A DNA stretch of 42,439 bases from an uncultured Lachnospiraceae bacterium (lineage in GTDB: Bacteria > Bacillota > Clostridia > Lachnospirales > Lachnospiraceae). Positions within the stretch are counted from its first letter, which is position 1; each line of letters starts with the position of its first letter. Position numbers and translations under genes: made by a program. The notes under the pieces are model-generated. The model searched no databases. It was not told the DNA's origin and saw only the letters and a list, made by a program, of their open reading frames with translations. Below, piece after piece: positions 25,682 to 32,942 of the stretch. The stretch spans positions 1 to 42,439 of the forward strand of contig CANQQG010000018.1 of the NCBI GenBank assembly GCA_947625875.1, in the 5' to 3' direction.

Positions 25682-26299
25682 ATGCGACTTTTTCTGCCAT
25701 TTTTTCTCCTGCTCCTCGGCTGTTTTGCCATCTTGCGGAACCGCTCCCAGCGTTCCATCCAGGAACAGCAGGAGGCGTTCTGGGCAAAAGAAACAAAGGC
25801 GAACCAGACAAGGAAACAGGACGTCAGCGGCCTGGATTATATCCAAATCCCGCTCGACGCCTTTCCCATCGGGCGATTTAACGACGCAGAGCTTTTACAG
25901 GAAGAAGAAAAACTCTTAAATCTGAGCAAAAAGCAGATCCTGAATTTATCCGGCATATCAAATACGGATTTAAAGCTCGCTTACGGGGCCGCCAACCTGC
26001 CGTTTCTGTCCGAGTGCGACGCAAACTATACGCAGCTGGCGCGCGCCATACTGTCCTACGGGAAACAGCTTGCGGAACAAAACCATATACAGGAAGCCGT
26101 CACTGTACTCGAATTTGGCATTTCCTGCAAAACCGACGTCAGCGCAAACTACACGCTGCTGGCAGATTTATACAGCCAGCTCGGGCAGACGGCGAAAATC
26201 GAAGAGCTGCGGCAGATCGTTTTACCTATGGATTCTCTGATGAAAAACGCGATTCTGAATCATCTGGAGTCTTTGGCATCCGGCCATACTGCGCAATGA
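25682..26299 (+). CDS. Signal-anchored protein with TPR-like helical C-terminus, function unknown
   Basis: 205 residues. The N-terminal MRLFLPFFLLLLGCFAIL is a signal anchor, or a lipoprotein signal with Cys14. Then comes a Gln/Lys/Glu-rich linker and, from about 95, helix pairs reminiscent of two tetratricopeptide repeats (YTQLARAILSYGKQLAEQNH, then YTLLADLYSQLGQTAKIEEL). AAAGGA precedes the ATG. The last 74 bases overlap the end of the exonuclease gene on the opposite strand. It may be an extracytoplasmic scaffold; no catalytic motif is visible. Confidence 0.7.
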   Translation: MRLFLPFFLLLLGCFAILRNRSQRSIQEQQEAFWAKETKANQTRKQDVSGLDYIQIPLDAFPIGRFNDAELLQEEEKLLNLSKKQILNLSGISNTDLKLAYGAANLPFLSECDANYTQLARAILSYGKQLAEQNHIQEAVTVLEFGISCKTDVSANYTLLADLYSQLGQTAKIEELRQIVLPMDSLMKNAILNHLESLASGHTAQ

Positions 26300-26984
26300 T
26301 CCGGTCAATCTTTCTGGAAGCCTCGCTTTTCGTCAGCGTTTCCCAGGGCACTTGCAGCGTCAGGCCATGATACGATGCCAGCCGCATCAGATGCTCCTTT
26401 TGCTTCCGGGTCGCGGGAGACTGTTTTTTCGCCTTATAAATCAGGGGATACGGCCGAAAAACTTCCGGTTGCCCCGCCTCGTACTCTTTTTCCAGAATCT
26501 CATACAGCTCCCGCGCGGCGCGCGCATCGTCCAGCGCCCGGTGCATATGGCCCTGCTTAATGCCAAACTTTGCGCACAGCGCTTCCAGCGTCTTTTTTTC
26601 TTCCGCGGGCAGCAGCTTCCTTGCAATCTTTAACGTATCCACGCCGCTGCGCTCAAACGGATACCGCCGGTTCTTCGCTTCCTGCTTTAAAAAGCTGTAA
26701 TCAAAAATCACATTATGCCCAAGCAGAACCGACTCCCCGCAGAACTCCATAAATTCGCCAAAAACCGCATCCATGCGCCTGCCATGCGCCGCCATCTCGT
26801 CCGTAATATGCGTAAGCTCCGCCACCTGCGGCGGCAGCGGCATATGCGGATTGATCAGCGCGCTGTACTCCGCCTCGACTTCTTTTTTCCTGACTCTGAC
26901 CGCCCCGATCTCAAGGATGCGGTCACATTTTGCATTCAGCCCCGTCATTTCCAGATCGACGGCGACATAATCTTCCAATATCAA
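26226..26984 (-). CDS. DEDDh 3'-5' exonuclease (DnaQ/epsilon family)
   Basis: Proofreading-type exonuclease. The three Exo motifs are complete: DLEMTGL (Asp and Glu), GHNVIFDYSFLKQEA (Asp), HRALDDARAARELYEIL (His and Asp). An additional C-terminal region of about 70 residues has a basic patch (KAKKQSPATRKQKEHLMRLA) that may bind nucleic acid. It begins with TTG at 26984, overlapping the stop of the radical SAM gene as TTGA. It could be a stand-alone DNA exonuclease or an RNase T-like enzyme. Its 3' end overlaps the convergent gene at 25682-26299. Confidence 0.9.
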   Translation of the reverse strand: MILEDYVAVDLEMTGLNAKCDRILEIGAVRVRKKEVEAEYSALINPHMPLPPQVAELTHITDEMAAHGRRMDAVFGEFMEFCGESVLLGHNVIFDYSFLKQEAKNRRYPFERSGVDTLKIARKLLPAEEKKTLEALCAKFGIKQGHMHRALDDARAARELYEILEKEYEAGQPEVFRPYPLIYKAKKQSPATRKQKEHLMRLASYHGLTLQVPWETLTKSEASRKIDRIIAQYGRMPKTPDDSESRFSSENP

Positions 26985-28729
26985 ATCTTCTTATCCCCTG
27001 CCTTACGTAAATCCTGCAAAAAATCCCCGCTGCAGCGGCTGACCTTTGCCGCATTTGAGAGCCTGTCGCGCTCCTCATAATCAAACTGTACGAAACAGCG
27101 TTCCGTTTTTTGCGGGTAGCCTGCGCATTGTCTCCCTGCGGCATACGGACAGAAATCATAATGGAACGGCTCTATATGCGACAGCCTGCCGTTTTTGCAA
27201 TACGTCCGCGTGAGCGTTTTCCATTCCCGCGGATCCGGCGCCCATGCGGGCCTGCTCTTTAGATTTTCACGCAAATACAGATCAAAAGTAAGCGATTCCC
27301 GATACAGCGGAATATGCCCTGCATCCGCTCTTTCGGCAAATTCCAGCAAAATCTCGGCGCGGCGCAGCCTCGTATGCTTCAATGCCAGATAACCCCGCTC
27401 CTCATAAAACCTGCCGAGCGCCAGAAACATTGCAAACGCGCTCCGGAACGCATTTTCCAGGACCGCCGCCGTCGCCGGGAACTGTCCGCTGTTATAGTAG
27501 ACTTCCAGCATTTCCTCCACAAGCCTGACCTGCAGCAGCTCGCCATAAGAAATCCAGCGCGTATATAACACTTCATAAGGCGGCTTTTCATGGAAAACCA
27601 GCCCGTACGCCTCCGTCTGCCCGTACATATAAGAGCCTTTCAGGACTTTTAAAAAACCAAGCTGCAGCTGCTCCGGCCGCAGAGCGTATATTTCATCAAA
27701 GGATTTCTGAAACGTCCGGTAATCCTCATATGGCAGCCCCGCGATCAGATCCAGATGCTGGTGGATATTGCCGCCCCTTTTTATATCGCTTACGGCCTCC
27801 TTTACCCGCTCCAGGCGCATGGCGCGCCGGATCTCCCGAATGGTCGGCGGGTACGTGGACTGCACGCCGATCTCCAGCTGCACAAGCCCCGGCCGCATAG
27901 AGGCAAGCAGCTCCAGTTCCTCTTTATCCAGCAGATCGGCCGCGATCTCAAAATGAAAATTCGTAACGCCCTTATCATGCGCCATGATAAAACGCCAGAT
28001 CTCCATGGCGTGTTCTTTTTTGCAGTTAAATGTGCGGTCTACAAATTTCACCTGCGGGACGTTATGCGCGATAAAAAAGGACAGTTCCTTTTTTACAAGC
28101 GCAAGATCCCGAAAACGCAGCGTTTTATCCACCGACGACAGACAATAGCTGCACGAAAACGGGCAGCCGCGCGAGGATTCATAATAAATTATGCGGTTTT
28201 CAAACGCTTCCATATCCTCATAGCAAAACGGGATCCCGCTTAAATCAACCGCATCCTGCGGCGGCGCAATAAAAACCTCCCCGTCCGGCATACGACGGTA
28301 CGCAATGCCGCGCACGTTATCCGGAAATCCGCCGCCCGCCTGCTCCACATACCATTTGCAAAGCTCCAGAAAAGTCTGCTCGCCCTCCCCGACCATGACG
28401 CCCGCAACCCAGGGGCGCGATTTTAAAAACGATCCCGTTTCAAAAGAGACCTCCGGGCCGCCCAGCCAGATCGGGACGTCCGGGCGGAGCTTGTGAAATT
28501 CCCGCGCGACCTCTTCCACGCAGGAGATGTTCCAGATATAGCAGGAAAAGCACAGCACGTCCGGGCTGCGCAGGTAAATATCGCGCAGAATATCGTCCGC
28601 GCGGTGGTTGATCGTATATTCCGCAAGCTCAATATGGCGGGCATACGCTTTTGCATATGCCCGCAGACTGTAAACCGCCAGATTGGAATGGATATATTTG
28701 GCATTGACTGCCACTAACAGGATTTTCAC
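26981..28729 (-). CDS. Cobalamin-binding-type radical SAM protein, DUF4080 family
   Basis: Class B-like radical SAM enzyme. The N-terminal Rossmann-type B12-binding region (ILLVAVNAKYIHSNLAVYSL, then WLGGPEVSFE) lacks an obvious DxHxxG cobalamin motif. The radical SAM core has the [4Fe-4S] triad in RGCPFSCSYCLSS (CxxxCxxC, about residue 190), and the C-terminal DUF4080 region ends with a possible second Cys cluster (DFCPYAAGRQCAGY). 582 residues. Start GTG overlaps the previous stop (GTGA) with GGAAG upstream. The reaction is unknown; methylation or methylthiolation of an RNA or small molecule is possible. Confidence 0.9.
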   Translation of the reverse strand: MKILLVAVNAKYIHSNLAVYSLRAYAKAYARHIELAEYTINHRADDILRDIYLRSPDVLCFSCYIWNISCVEEVAREFHKLRPDVPIWLGGPEVSFETGSFLKSRPWVAGVMVGEGEQTFLELCKWYVEQAGGGFPDNVRGIAYRRMPDGEVFIAPPQDAVDLSGIPFCYEDMEAFENRIIYYESSRGCPFSCSYCLSSVDKTLRFRDLALVKKELSFFIAHNVPQVKFVDRTFNCKKEHAMEIWRFIMAHDKGVTNFHFEIAADLLDKEELELLASMRPGLVQLEIGVQSTYPPTIREIRRAMRLERVKEAVSDIKRGGNIHQHLDLIAGLPYEDYRTFQKSFDEIYALRPEQLQLGFLKVLKGSYMYGQTEAYGLVFHEKPPYEVLYTRWISYGELLQVRLVEEMLEVYYNSGQFPATAAVLENAFRSAFAMFLALGRFYEERGYLALKHTRLRRAEILLEFAERADAGHIPLYRESLTFDLYLRENLKSRPAWAPDPREWKTLTRTYCKNGRLSHIEPFHYDFCPYAAGRQCAGYPQKTERCFVQFDYEERDRLSNAAKVSRCSGDFLQDLRKAGDKKI

Positions 28730-29091
28730 TGCTTCACTTCCAGTTTATGCCCCCAGATCTCCTCCGAAAGCGGTTCCGGGGCGTCGCTTCCCTCCCGCCA
28801 GCGGACAAGCTCTTTGGTGGATTCCCTGCGGCAGATCCACATCCGGTCATAAATGCCGCTTTCCATCAGATCTTCTTCCGACAGATTCCACGCCTTCTGC
28901 CCCTTCAGCGTCAGCGCATGGATCGTCGCATAGGAAGGCTTTCCGTCCAGTCGGCCTTCACAGCCAAAATCAGGTTCGTCCGCGCTCAGTATATAGGCCA
29001 CCGGCACAAGGCGCTCCCCTTTTACGCGCAGCCCGTTCTGCAGGCAATACTGAATATCGAGCATATCCAACATCCCATTTTTTAAAGCCAT
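28726..29091 (-). CDS. Conserved-looking hypothetical protein (121 aa)
   Basis: Not recognised. Soluble, with no signal or membrane segment. ILSADEPDFGCEGR and LVRWREGSDAPEPLSEEIWG are the most distinctive segments. The frame opens at 29142, but GGAGGGG seven bases before the ATG at 29091 sets this start. Its stop overlaps the GTG of the radical SAM gene, so the two proteins are probably made together and might act together. Confidence 0.65.
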   Translation of the reverse strand: MALKNGMLDMLDIQYCLQNGLRVKGERLVPVAYILSADEPDFGCEGRLDGKPSYATIHALTLKGQKAWNLSEEDLMESGIYDRMWICRRESTKELVRWREGSDAPEPLSEEIWGHKLEVKQ

Positions 29092-29122
29092 ATGATCCCC
29101 TCCACTGTTTATCCAGACAACC

Positions 29123-29140
29123 GCCCGGTTTCGGCCGGGC
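29123..29140 (-). other. Intercistronic GC-rich stem-loop
   Basis: GCCCGG-N6-CCGGGC, a perfect 6-base GC stem in the 50-base gap between the 76-residue and 121-residue genes. No T-run follows, so it is more likely an mRNA stability or processing element than a terminator. Confidence 0.4.
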
Positions 29141-29141
29141 A

Positions 29142-29372
29142 TTACTCATCAAACTGCACCGTCACAAAAAATCCTTTCGGCGTTTCTTTAATCTCCGCAA
29201 CCCTGCCCTCCGTTACATGCAGGCGCTCCCGAAAACTGTAATTTCCCGACATCGCAAAAGAGTTTCCAAGCGTATAGTAGTATGAATTGGGAAGCCTGCC
29301 CTCGGTCACCGGAAGGACGTCGCCTTCCTTCAGCAGCCCGGTACGCTCCATCTTAAACTCCATCTCCCGCAT
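29142..29372 (-). CDS. Hypothetical protein (76 aa)
   Basis: Not recognised. Small soluble protein, with EGRLPNSYYYTLGNSFAMSG and GRVAEIKETPKGFFVTVQF as the main segments, looking like a small beta-rich fold. The ATG at 29372 starts one base after the stop of the HdeD-like gene (TAACATG), with GAGGTGG about nine bases upstream. It sits between the HdeD-like protein and the 121-residue protein in one operon. Confidence 0.6.
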   Translation of the reverse strand: MREMEFKMERTGLLKEGDVLPVTEGRLPNSYYYTLGNSFAMSGNYSFRERLHVTEGRVAEIKETPKGFFVTVQFDE

Positions 29373-29373
29373 G

Positions 29374-29955
29374 TTAATCATCCACCTCATGCGCTTCCAC
29401 ATCGATCGGAGCCAGCTTTTCCGCCGCCTCCTTTACGCTCTGTACGGTAAAAAACACAATGCAGGCGGAGGATATGCCGTCATAAACCAGCGCAACGCCG
29501 ATCATCATGACCGCGACCGACAAAACACCGAAGGAGTCGCAGATGCAGACAATGCCGAACGCGCAGTTTAAAAGCGCGAGCAGAAATAAAATACCCCATT
29601 TCGAGCTTTGGTTGCGCCTTGCTTCCGCCGCCATCTGGAAATCCTTTAAGCTGTGAACCAGCAGCACCACGCCGATGACGATCGGCACCAGCTGCGCGAT
29701 CGCGCCCGGGCGCACGAAGATCCAGACGCCGAGCAGCAAAAAGATCAGGCCGCCCGTCACCGTCAGCATTCCTTTTTTATCCACAAAATAGCTGAACAGG
29801 TTTGCCGCCCCCATGATGATGAGCAGCACGCCGATAATGCGGCAGATCAGCCCCGTAACCTCCAGCGGCCACACGATCAGGACAACCCCCATTGCGACCG
29901 TAAGCAGCGCGGTCAGATAAACCTCAAACCGTATGCGTTTAAAAAAATCCCTCAT
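29374..29955 (-). CDS. HdeD/DUF308-family membrane protein
   Basis: Polytopic inner-membrane protein of the HdeD/DUF308 family. Six hydrophobic segments are arranged as three repeats: ALLTVAMGVVLIVWPLEVTG, GGLIFLLLGVWIFVRPGAIA and FLLALLNCAFGIVCICDSFG begin them. A short charged C-terminal tail ends in EVDD. 193 residues. AGAGGTGA precedes the ATG. The family is linked to acid resistance in E. coli; its biochemical role is not established. Confidence 0.88.
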   Translation of the reverse strand: MRDFFKRIRFEVYLTALLTVAMGVVLIVWPLEVTGLICRIIGVLLIIMGAANLFSYFVDKKGMLTVTGGLIFLLLGVWIFVRPGAIAQLVPIVIGVVLLVHSLKDFQMAAEARRNQSSKWGILFLLALLNCAFGIVCICDSFGVLSVAVMMIGVALVYDGISSACIVFFTVQSVKEAAEKLAPIDVEAHEVDD

Positions 29956-29973
29956 AAAATCACCTCTTCTTTT

Positions 29974-30453
29974 TTATTTCACGCAGATATCTGCATATTC
30001 CGCATTTACCGCATTTTTTAAATCCGCAGGCGCAAGGCATATCGTCGTGCCGATCCGCCCGCCGCTGACATAGATCTTATCCAGCGTTTCCGCCGTCCTG
30101 TGGATAACGGTCGGGAACTGCTTTTTCATGCCAAGCGGGCTGCACCCGCCCCGCACATAGCCTGTGACGGCCGTAATGTCCTTTACGTGTATCATCTCTA
30201 CGGATTTTTCCGATACGGCGCGCGCCGCCGCCTTTAAGTCCACCTCCAGCGCGATCGGTATGACAAACACATAATACTGGCGGCTCTTCCCCTGCATGAC
30301 GAGCGTTTTATATGATTTTTCCTCCGGCGCGCCGCTCAGCTGCGCACAGTGGATGCCGTCTATAAATTCGCCGCATTCATAATTACAGACCTCATATGCG
30401 ATTTTTTTGCGGTCTAAAATGCGCATCGCATTGGTCTTGGCTTCCTTTCCCAT
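29974..30453 (-). CDS. ybaK: Cys-tRNA(Pro)/Cys-tRNA(Cys) deacylase, YbaK/EbsC family
   Basis: Trans-editing enzyme that hydrolyses mischarged Cys-tRNA(Pro). Signature segments: TNAMRILDRKKIAYEVCNYE, YKTLVMQGKSRQYYVFVIP with the catalytic Lys, VTGYVRGGCSPLGMKKQFPT and the C-terminal GGRIGTTICLAP. The frame is open to 30468, but GAGGAAG before the ATG at 30453 supports the shorter form (159 residues). It diverges from the type I toxin promoter at 30519-30547. Confidence 0.94.
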   Translation of the reverse strand: MGKEAKTNAMRILDRKKIAYEVCNYECGEFIDGIHCAQLSGAPEEKSYKTLVMQGKSRQYYVFVIPIALEVDLKAAARAVSEKSVEMIHVKDITAVTGYVRGGCSPLGMKKQFPTVIHRTAETLDKIYVSGGRIGTTICLAPADLKNAVNAEYADICVK

Positions 30454-30518
30454 TTTGCTTCCTCGCAATCCATTATGACATCATATGGTTCCCGCGCATC
30501 CCCGGCCTGAAAATAATG

Positions 30519-30547
30519 TTGCAGTCTCCCACCGTCTATGATATGAT
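30519..30547 (+). promoter_or_regulatory. Promoter of the type I toxin
   Basis: TTGCAG (30519-30524), 17 bases, TATGAT (30542-30547). Start expected near 30554, right at a small stem-loop TACGG-N5-CCGTA (30553-30567), a common 5' stabiliser of type I toxin mRNAs. Confidence 0.6.
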
Positions 30548-30618
30548 TCCTTTACGGAGTAACCGTATTACAAGGTGGTGAGCCTCCCATACTTGAAAAA
30601 AGAGGGGAGGTGGTGCAT

Positions 30619-30714
30619 ATGAGTACATACGAAGTATTAAGCCTGTTATTTTTAGGCGGTTCGTTTCTTATTGCGCTGCTTGCCTACATCGATAGGAATA
30701 ACAAGCGAAAATAA
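30619..30714 (+). CDS. Type I toxin-antitoxin toxin, putative holin-like (TxpA/BsrG-like) peptide
   Basis: 31-residue membrane peptide: MSTYEVLSLLFLGGSFLI begins it, then ALLAYIDRNNKRK with a basic tail, the pattern of holin-like type I toxins of Firmicutes. GGGAGGTGG lies before the ATG, but CCTCCC (30583-30588) can pair with GGGAGG (30605-30610) and hide it, as is known for these toxins. A 3' inverted repeat (TAAGCCTACC 30718-30727 with GGTAGGCTTA 30747-30756) follows. It damages membranes when free; the likely antitoxin is the antisense RNA read from 30803. Confidence 0.85.
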   Translation: MSTYEVLSLLFLGGSFLIALLAYIDRNNKRK

Positions 30715-30803
30715 ATATAAGCCTACCTTGTTACTTAGCCGGTACAGGTAGGCTTATCAGTCAGTATCAGGCTAACCACTTGTGGGCGGTTACTCCCTCT
30801 TAT
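30705..30803 (-). ncRNA. Candidate antisense antitoxin RNA (RatA-like)
   Basis: A minus-strand transcript of about 100 bases is expected from the promoter at 30810-30838. It ends at the 30718-30756 stem, which on this strand is followed by TATTTATTTTC. It overlaps the 3' untranslated part and the last ten bases of the toxin gene, as in the TxpA/RatA arrangement. It contains the internal stem around CCCACAAGTGG. Ends are predicted only. Confidence 0.55.
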
Positions 30804-30809
30804 GTTCTT

Positions 30810-30838
30810 AATATAGCATAACAGGCAGTACGTTTCAA
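30810..30838 (-). promoter_or_regulatory. Promoter of the antisense RNA
   Basis: TTGAAA (30833-30838), 17 bases, TATATT (30810-30815) on the minus strand. It is stronger than the toxin promoter by consensus, as expected for a labile antitoxin that must be in excess. Confidence 0.6.
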
Positions 30839-30887
30839 GTGTTTTTTCTGGTTACTTTAAAGGATTCCGTAATCCACAGAATGTCCC

Positions 30888-30941
30888 GGTTTTCCCGCCA
30901 CGCTGCTTGCCTGCATCAACAGGAACAACAAGCGAAAATAA
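30888..30941 (+). pseudogene. Decayed second copy of the holin-like toxin
   Basis: Reads GFPATLLACINRNNKRK then stop, against GGSFLIALLAYIDRNNKRK in the intact toxin. The DNA CAACAAGCGAAAATAAATA is almost unchanged from AATAACAAGCGAAAATAAATA in the first copy. The first half of the gene, its ATG and ribosome site are missing, and the 3' inverted repeat is degraded. A relic of tandem duplication. Confidence 0.7.
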
Positions 30942-31037
30942 ATACAGGCTCCTTCTTCTCTGCCGCACAGCTCCTTTTGTGACATTTAGCCAAAAAAATT
31001 GTATCGCTCCGCGGAAATATTTGTGCATCAATGCCTG

Positions 31038-31066
31038 TTTACATATTCAACTATGCGTGTTATCTT
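31038..31066 (+). promoter_or_regulatory. Promoter of the BIG2 protein gene
   Basis: TTTACA (31038-31043), 17 bases, TATCTT (31061-31066), about 60 bases before the ATG at 31125. The intervening 30942-31037 shows nothing further. Confidence 0.45.
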
Positions 31067-31124
31067 ATTTGTATCGGTTCTGTGTGCCATCATTCATATT
31101 CTATATTTCAGGAGGACAAAATCT

Positions 31125-31913
31125 ATGGCACGCAAATCTTTTTACTCTGTATTATCTGTAATCATCGCTGTTTTTCTTCTGGCAGCTCCGGCAAGCCGCA
31201 TGTCTGCCTATGCAAAAACTCCCGCTGTGATTCCATTTATCATACTTACGGATTATACAAAAACATTATCTGTCAATGAGGAATTTTACCTCATCGCAGT
31301 CACTTCAACCGGAAAAATGCCTGCGTTTAAAAGCAGCAAATCATCCATCGCCTCGGTCAACACGTACGGGCTTGTGACCGCAAAAAAATCCGGAACCTGC
31401 AAGATTACGGCAAAGATCAAAAACGCCGAGGCATCCTGCAAGGTGACGGTGAAGAAGACAGGCGTCACGCTCTCGGCCACAAAAATCACGCTTTACCGGA
31501 ACGGCACACAGCAATTACGCGCCACTGTGACGAGCGGCAGCGCGCCGACCTGGAAATCGAGCAGGAGCAGCGTTGCAACCGTCGATGAGAACGGCCTTGT
31601 CACCGCCGTAAAGCATGGGACGGCAAAGATCACCTGCAAAGCGGACGGCGTTTCCAAAACCTGCGCCGTAACGGTAAAACAGCCGACCGTAAAGATCACG
31701 CCATCTACCTTAAAGTTCAGCGTCGGGGAGTCGCGCACGCTGAAAGCGAGCGTTTCCTCCGGCAATGCGCCCGTCTGGAGCACGAGCAATTTAAACATCG
31801 TTGACGTTGACGAAAACGGGACGATCACCGCAAGGCAAAAAGGGCGGGCATATATCTATGCCCGCGAAGACGGCGTAAAAGCAAGCTGTATCGTGACCGT
31901 TACCGAACCGTAA
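31125..31913 (+). CDS. Secreted protein with three bacterial Ig-like (BIG2) domains
   Basis: 262 residues. Signal peptide (SVLSVIIAVFLLAAPASR) with likely cleavage after AYA about residue 29-30. Three BIG2 repeats of about 70 residues follow (about 40-110, 113-185, 188-262), each with W/FKSS.SS.A.V...G.VTA...GT..I ending in a ..VTV strand. GGAGG lies before the ATG at 31125, although the frame is open from 30999. No enzyme domain or wall-anchor motif is present. Probably an adhesive or spacer protein. The gene faces the serine acetyltransferase. Confidence 0.88.
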   Translation: MARKSFYSVLSVIIAVFLLAAPASRMSAYAKTPAVIPFIILTDYTKTLSVNEEFYLIAVTSTGKMPAFKSSKSSIASVNTYGLVTAKKSGTCKITAKIKNAEASCKVTVKKTGVTLSATKITLYRNGTQQLRATVTSGSAPTWKSSRSSVATVDENGLVTAVKHGTAKITCKADGVSKTCAVTVKQPTVKITPSTLKFSVGESRTLKASVSSGNAPVWSTSNLNIVDVDENGTITARQKGRAYIYAREDGVKASCIVTVTEP

Positions 31914-31946
31914 CAGCCGATGCCGGCACACAGAACCGTTTTTTCA

Positions 31947-32888
31947 CTATATCACCCAGTCCCAGATCCATTCTTCTTCCCCCTCAGCCTTTGGCGGATC
32001 CGCCTGGAACGCCATTTCGGGCGCTTTTAACGTCACTTTTGTATAGGCGGGGACGGATTCTGTGATAAACGTATTGCCGCCGATGATCGAATGCGCCCCG
32101 ATAACCGTATCGCCGCCCAAAATCGTCGCGCCCGAATAGATCGTCACGTCATGCTCAATCGTCGGATGCCGCTTTACATCCGCCAGAAGCTGCCCTTTCC
32201 TGGTCGAGAGCGCGCCGAGCGTCACGCCCTGATATAATTTTACATTGTTGCCGATTTTTGTCGTCTCGCCAATGACGACGCCCGTACCATGGTCGATGAA
32301 AAAGTATTCCCCGATCTCAGCGCCCGGATTGATATCGATCCCTGTACGGCTGTGCGCGTATTCGGTCATAATGCGCGGAATGAACGGAACATTCCGGACA
32401 TACAGCTCATGCGCCATACGGTAAACAAAAATTGCGAACACACCCGGATAGGAAGCAATGACCTCCTGCCGGCTTTTCGCCGCGGGGTCGCCGTCAAAGC
32501 CCGCCTGCACATCTTTTAACAGCATACTCTGGAGTTCCGGAAGCCTGCCGATAAAATACCGCGCCGTCTCCGCCGCTTCTGCGGAAATCTCCTCCCTTGC
32601 CCTGCCCTCATTGGTATACAGCAGGGCGGTTTCCACGAGCGCGCGCAGTTCGCTGCGGATACTGTTTAACGTATCTCCCACAAAATAGCGCGCATCGAGG
32701 TATTCAAAGTTTTTTTCTTCAAAATACCCCGGAAACATCAGCGCGCGCAGCCGCTTGATCAGGATAATGCTGCTGCTCCTTGAGGGAAGCCGCCTGTTTT
32801 CCCTGGCGACGAACACCTCGTCCGATATATAATTTTTTGTGATCTCCTCCACCACATGGTCAAACTGATTTTTATTTTCGTCCGACAT
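31947..32888 (-). CDS. Serine O-acetyltransferase (EpsC/CysE type)
   Basis: Makes O-acetylserine from serine and acetyl-CoA, first step of cysteine synthesis. The N-terminal helical domain (1-170) is followed by the left-handed beta-helix: TGIDINPGAEIGEYFFIDHG with catalytic Asp-His, TGVVIGETTKIGNNVKLYQG and VTLGALSTRKG, then IYSGATILGGDTVIGAHSII. The inserted charged tail ends in EEEWIWDWVI, a form of the EpsC subfamily. GGAGG fixes the ATG at 32888 (an ATG two codons earlier abuts the site). It supplies the sulfur pathway with metY, though they lie 23 kb apart. Confidence 0.93.
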   Translation of the reverse strand: MSDENKNQFDHVVEEITKNYISDEVFVARENRRLPSRSSSIILIKRLRALMFPGYFEEKNFEYLDARYFVGDTLNSIRSELRALVETALLYTNEGRAREEISAEAAETARYFIGRLPELQSMLLKDVQAGFDGDPAAKSRQEVIASYPGVFAIFVYRMAHELYVRNVPFIPRIMTEYAHSRTGIDINPGAEIGEYFFIDHGTGVVIGETTKIGNNVKLYQGVTLGALSTRKGQLLADVKRHPTIEHDVTIYSGATILGGDTVIGAHSIIGGNTFITESVPAYTKVTLKAPEMAFQADPPKAEGEEEWIWDWVI

Positions 32889-32942
32889 GGCCATCCTCCC
32901 GTATCTGTCTGTCTCTTTTCCTCTATTCTATGAACAATGGCG

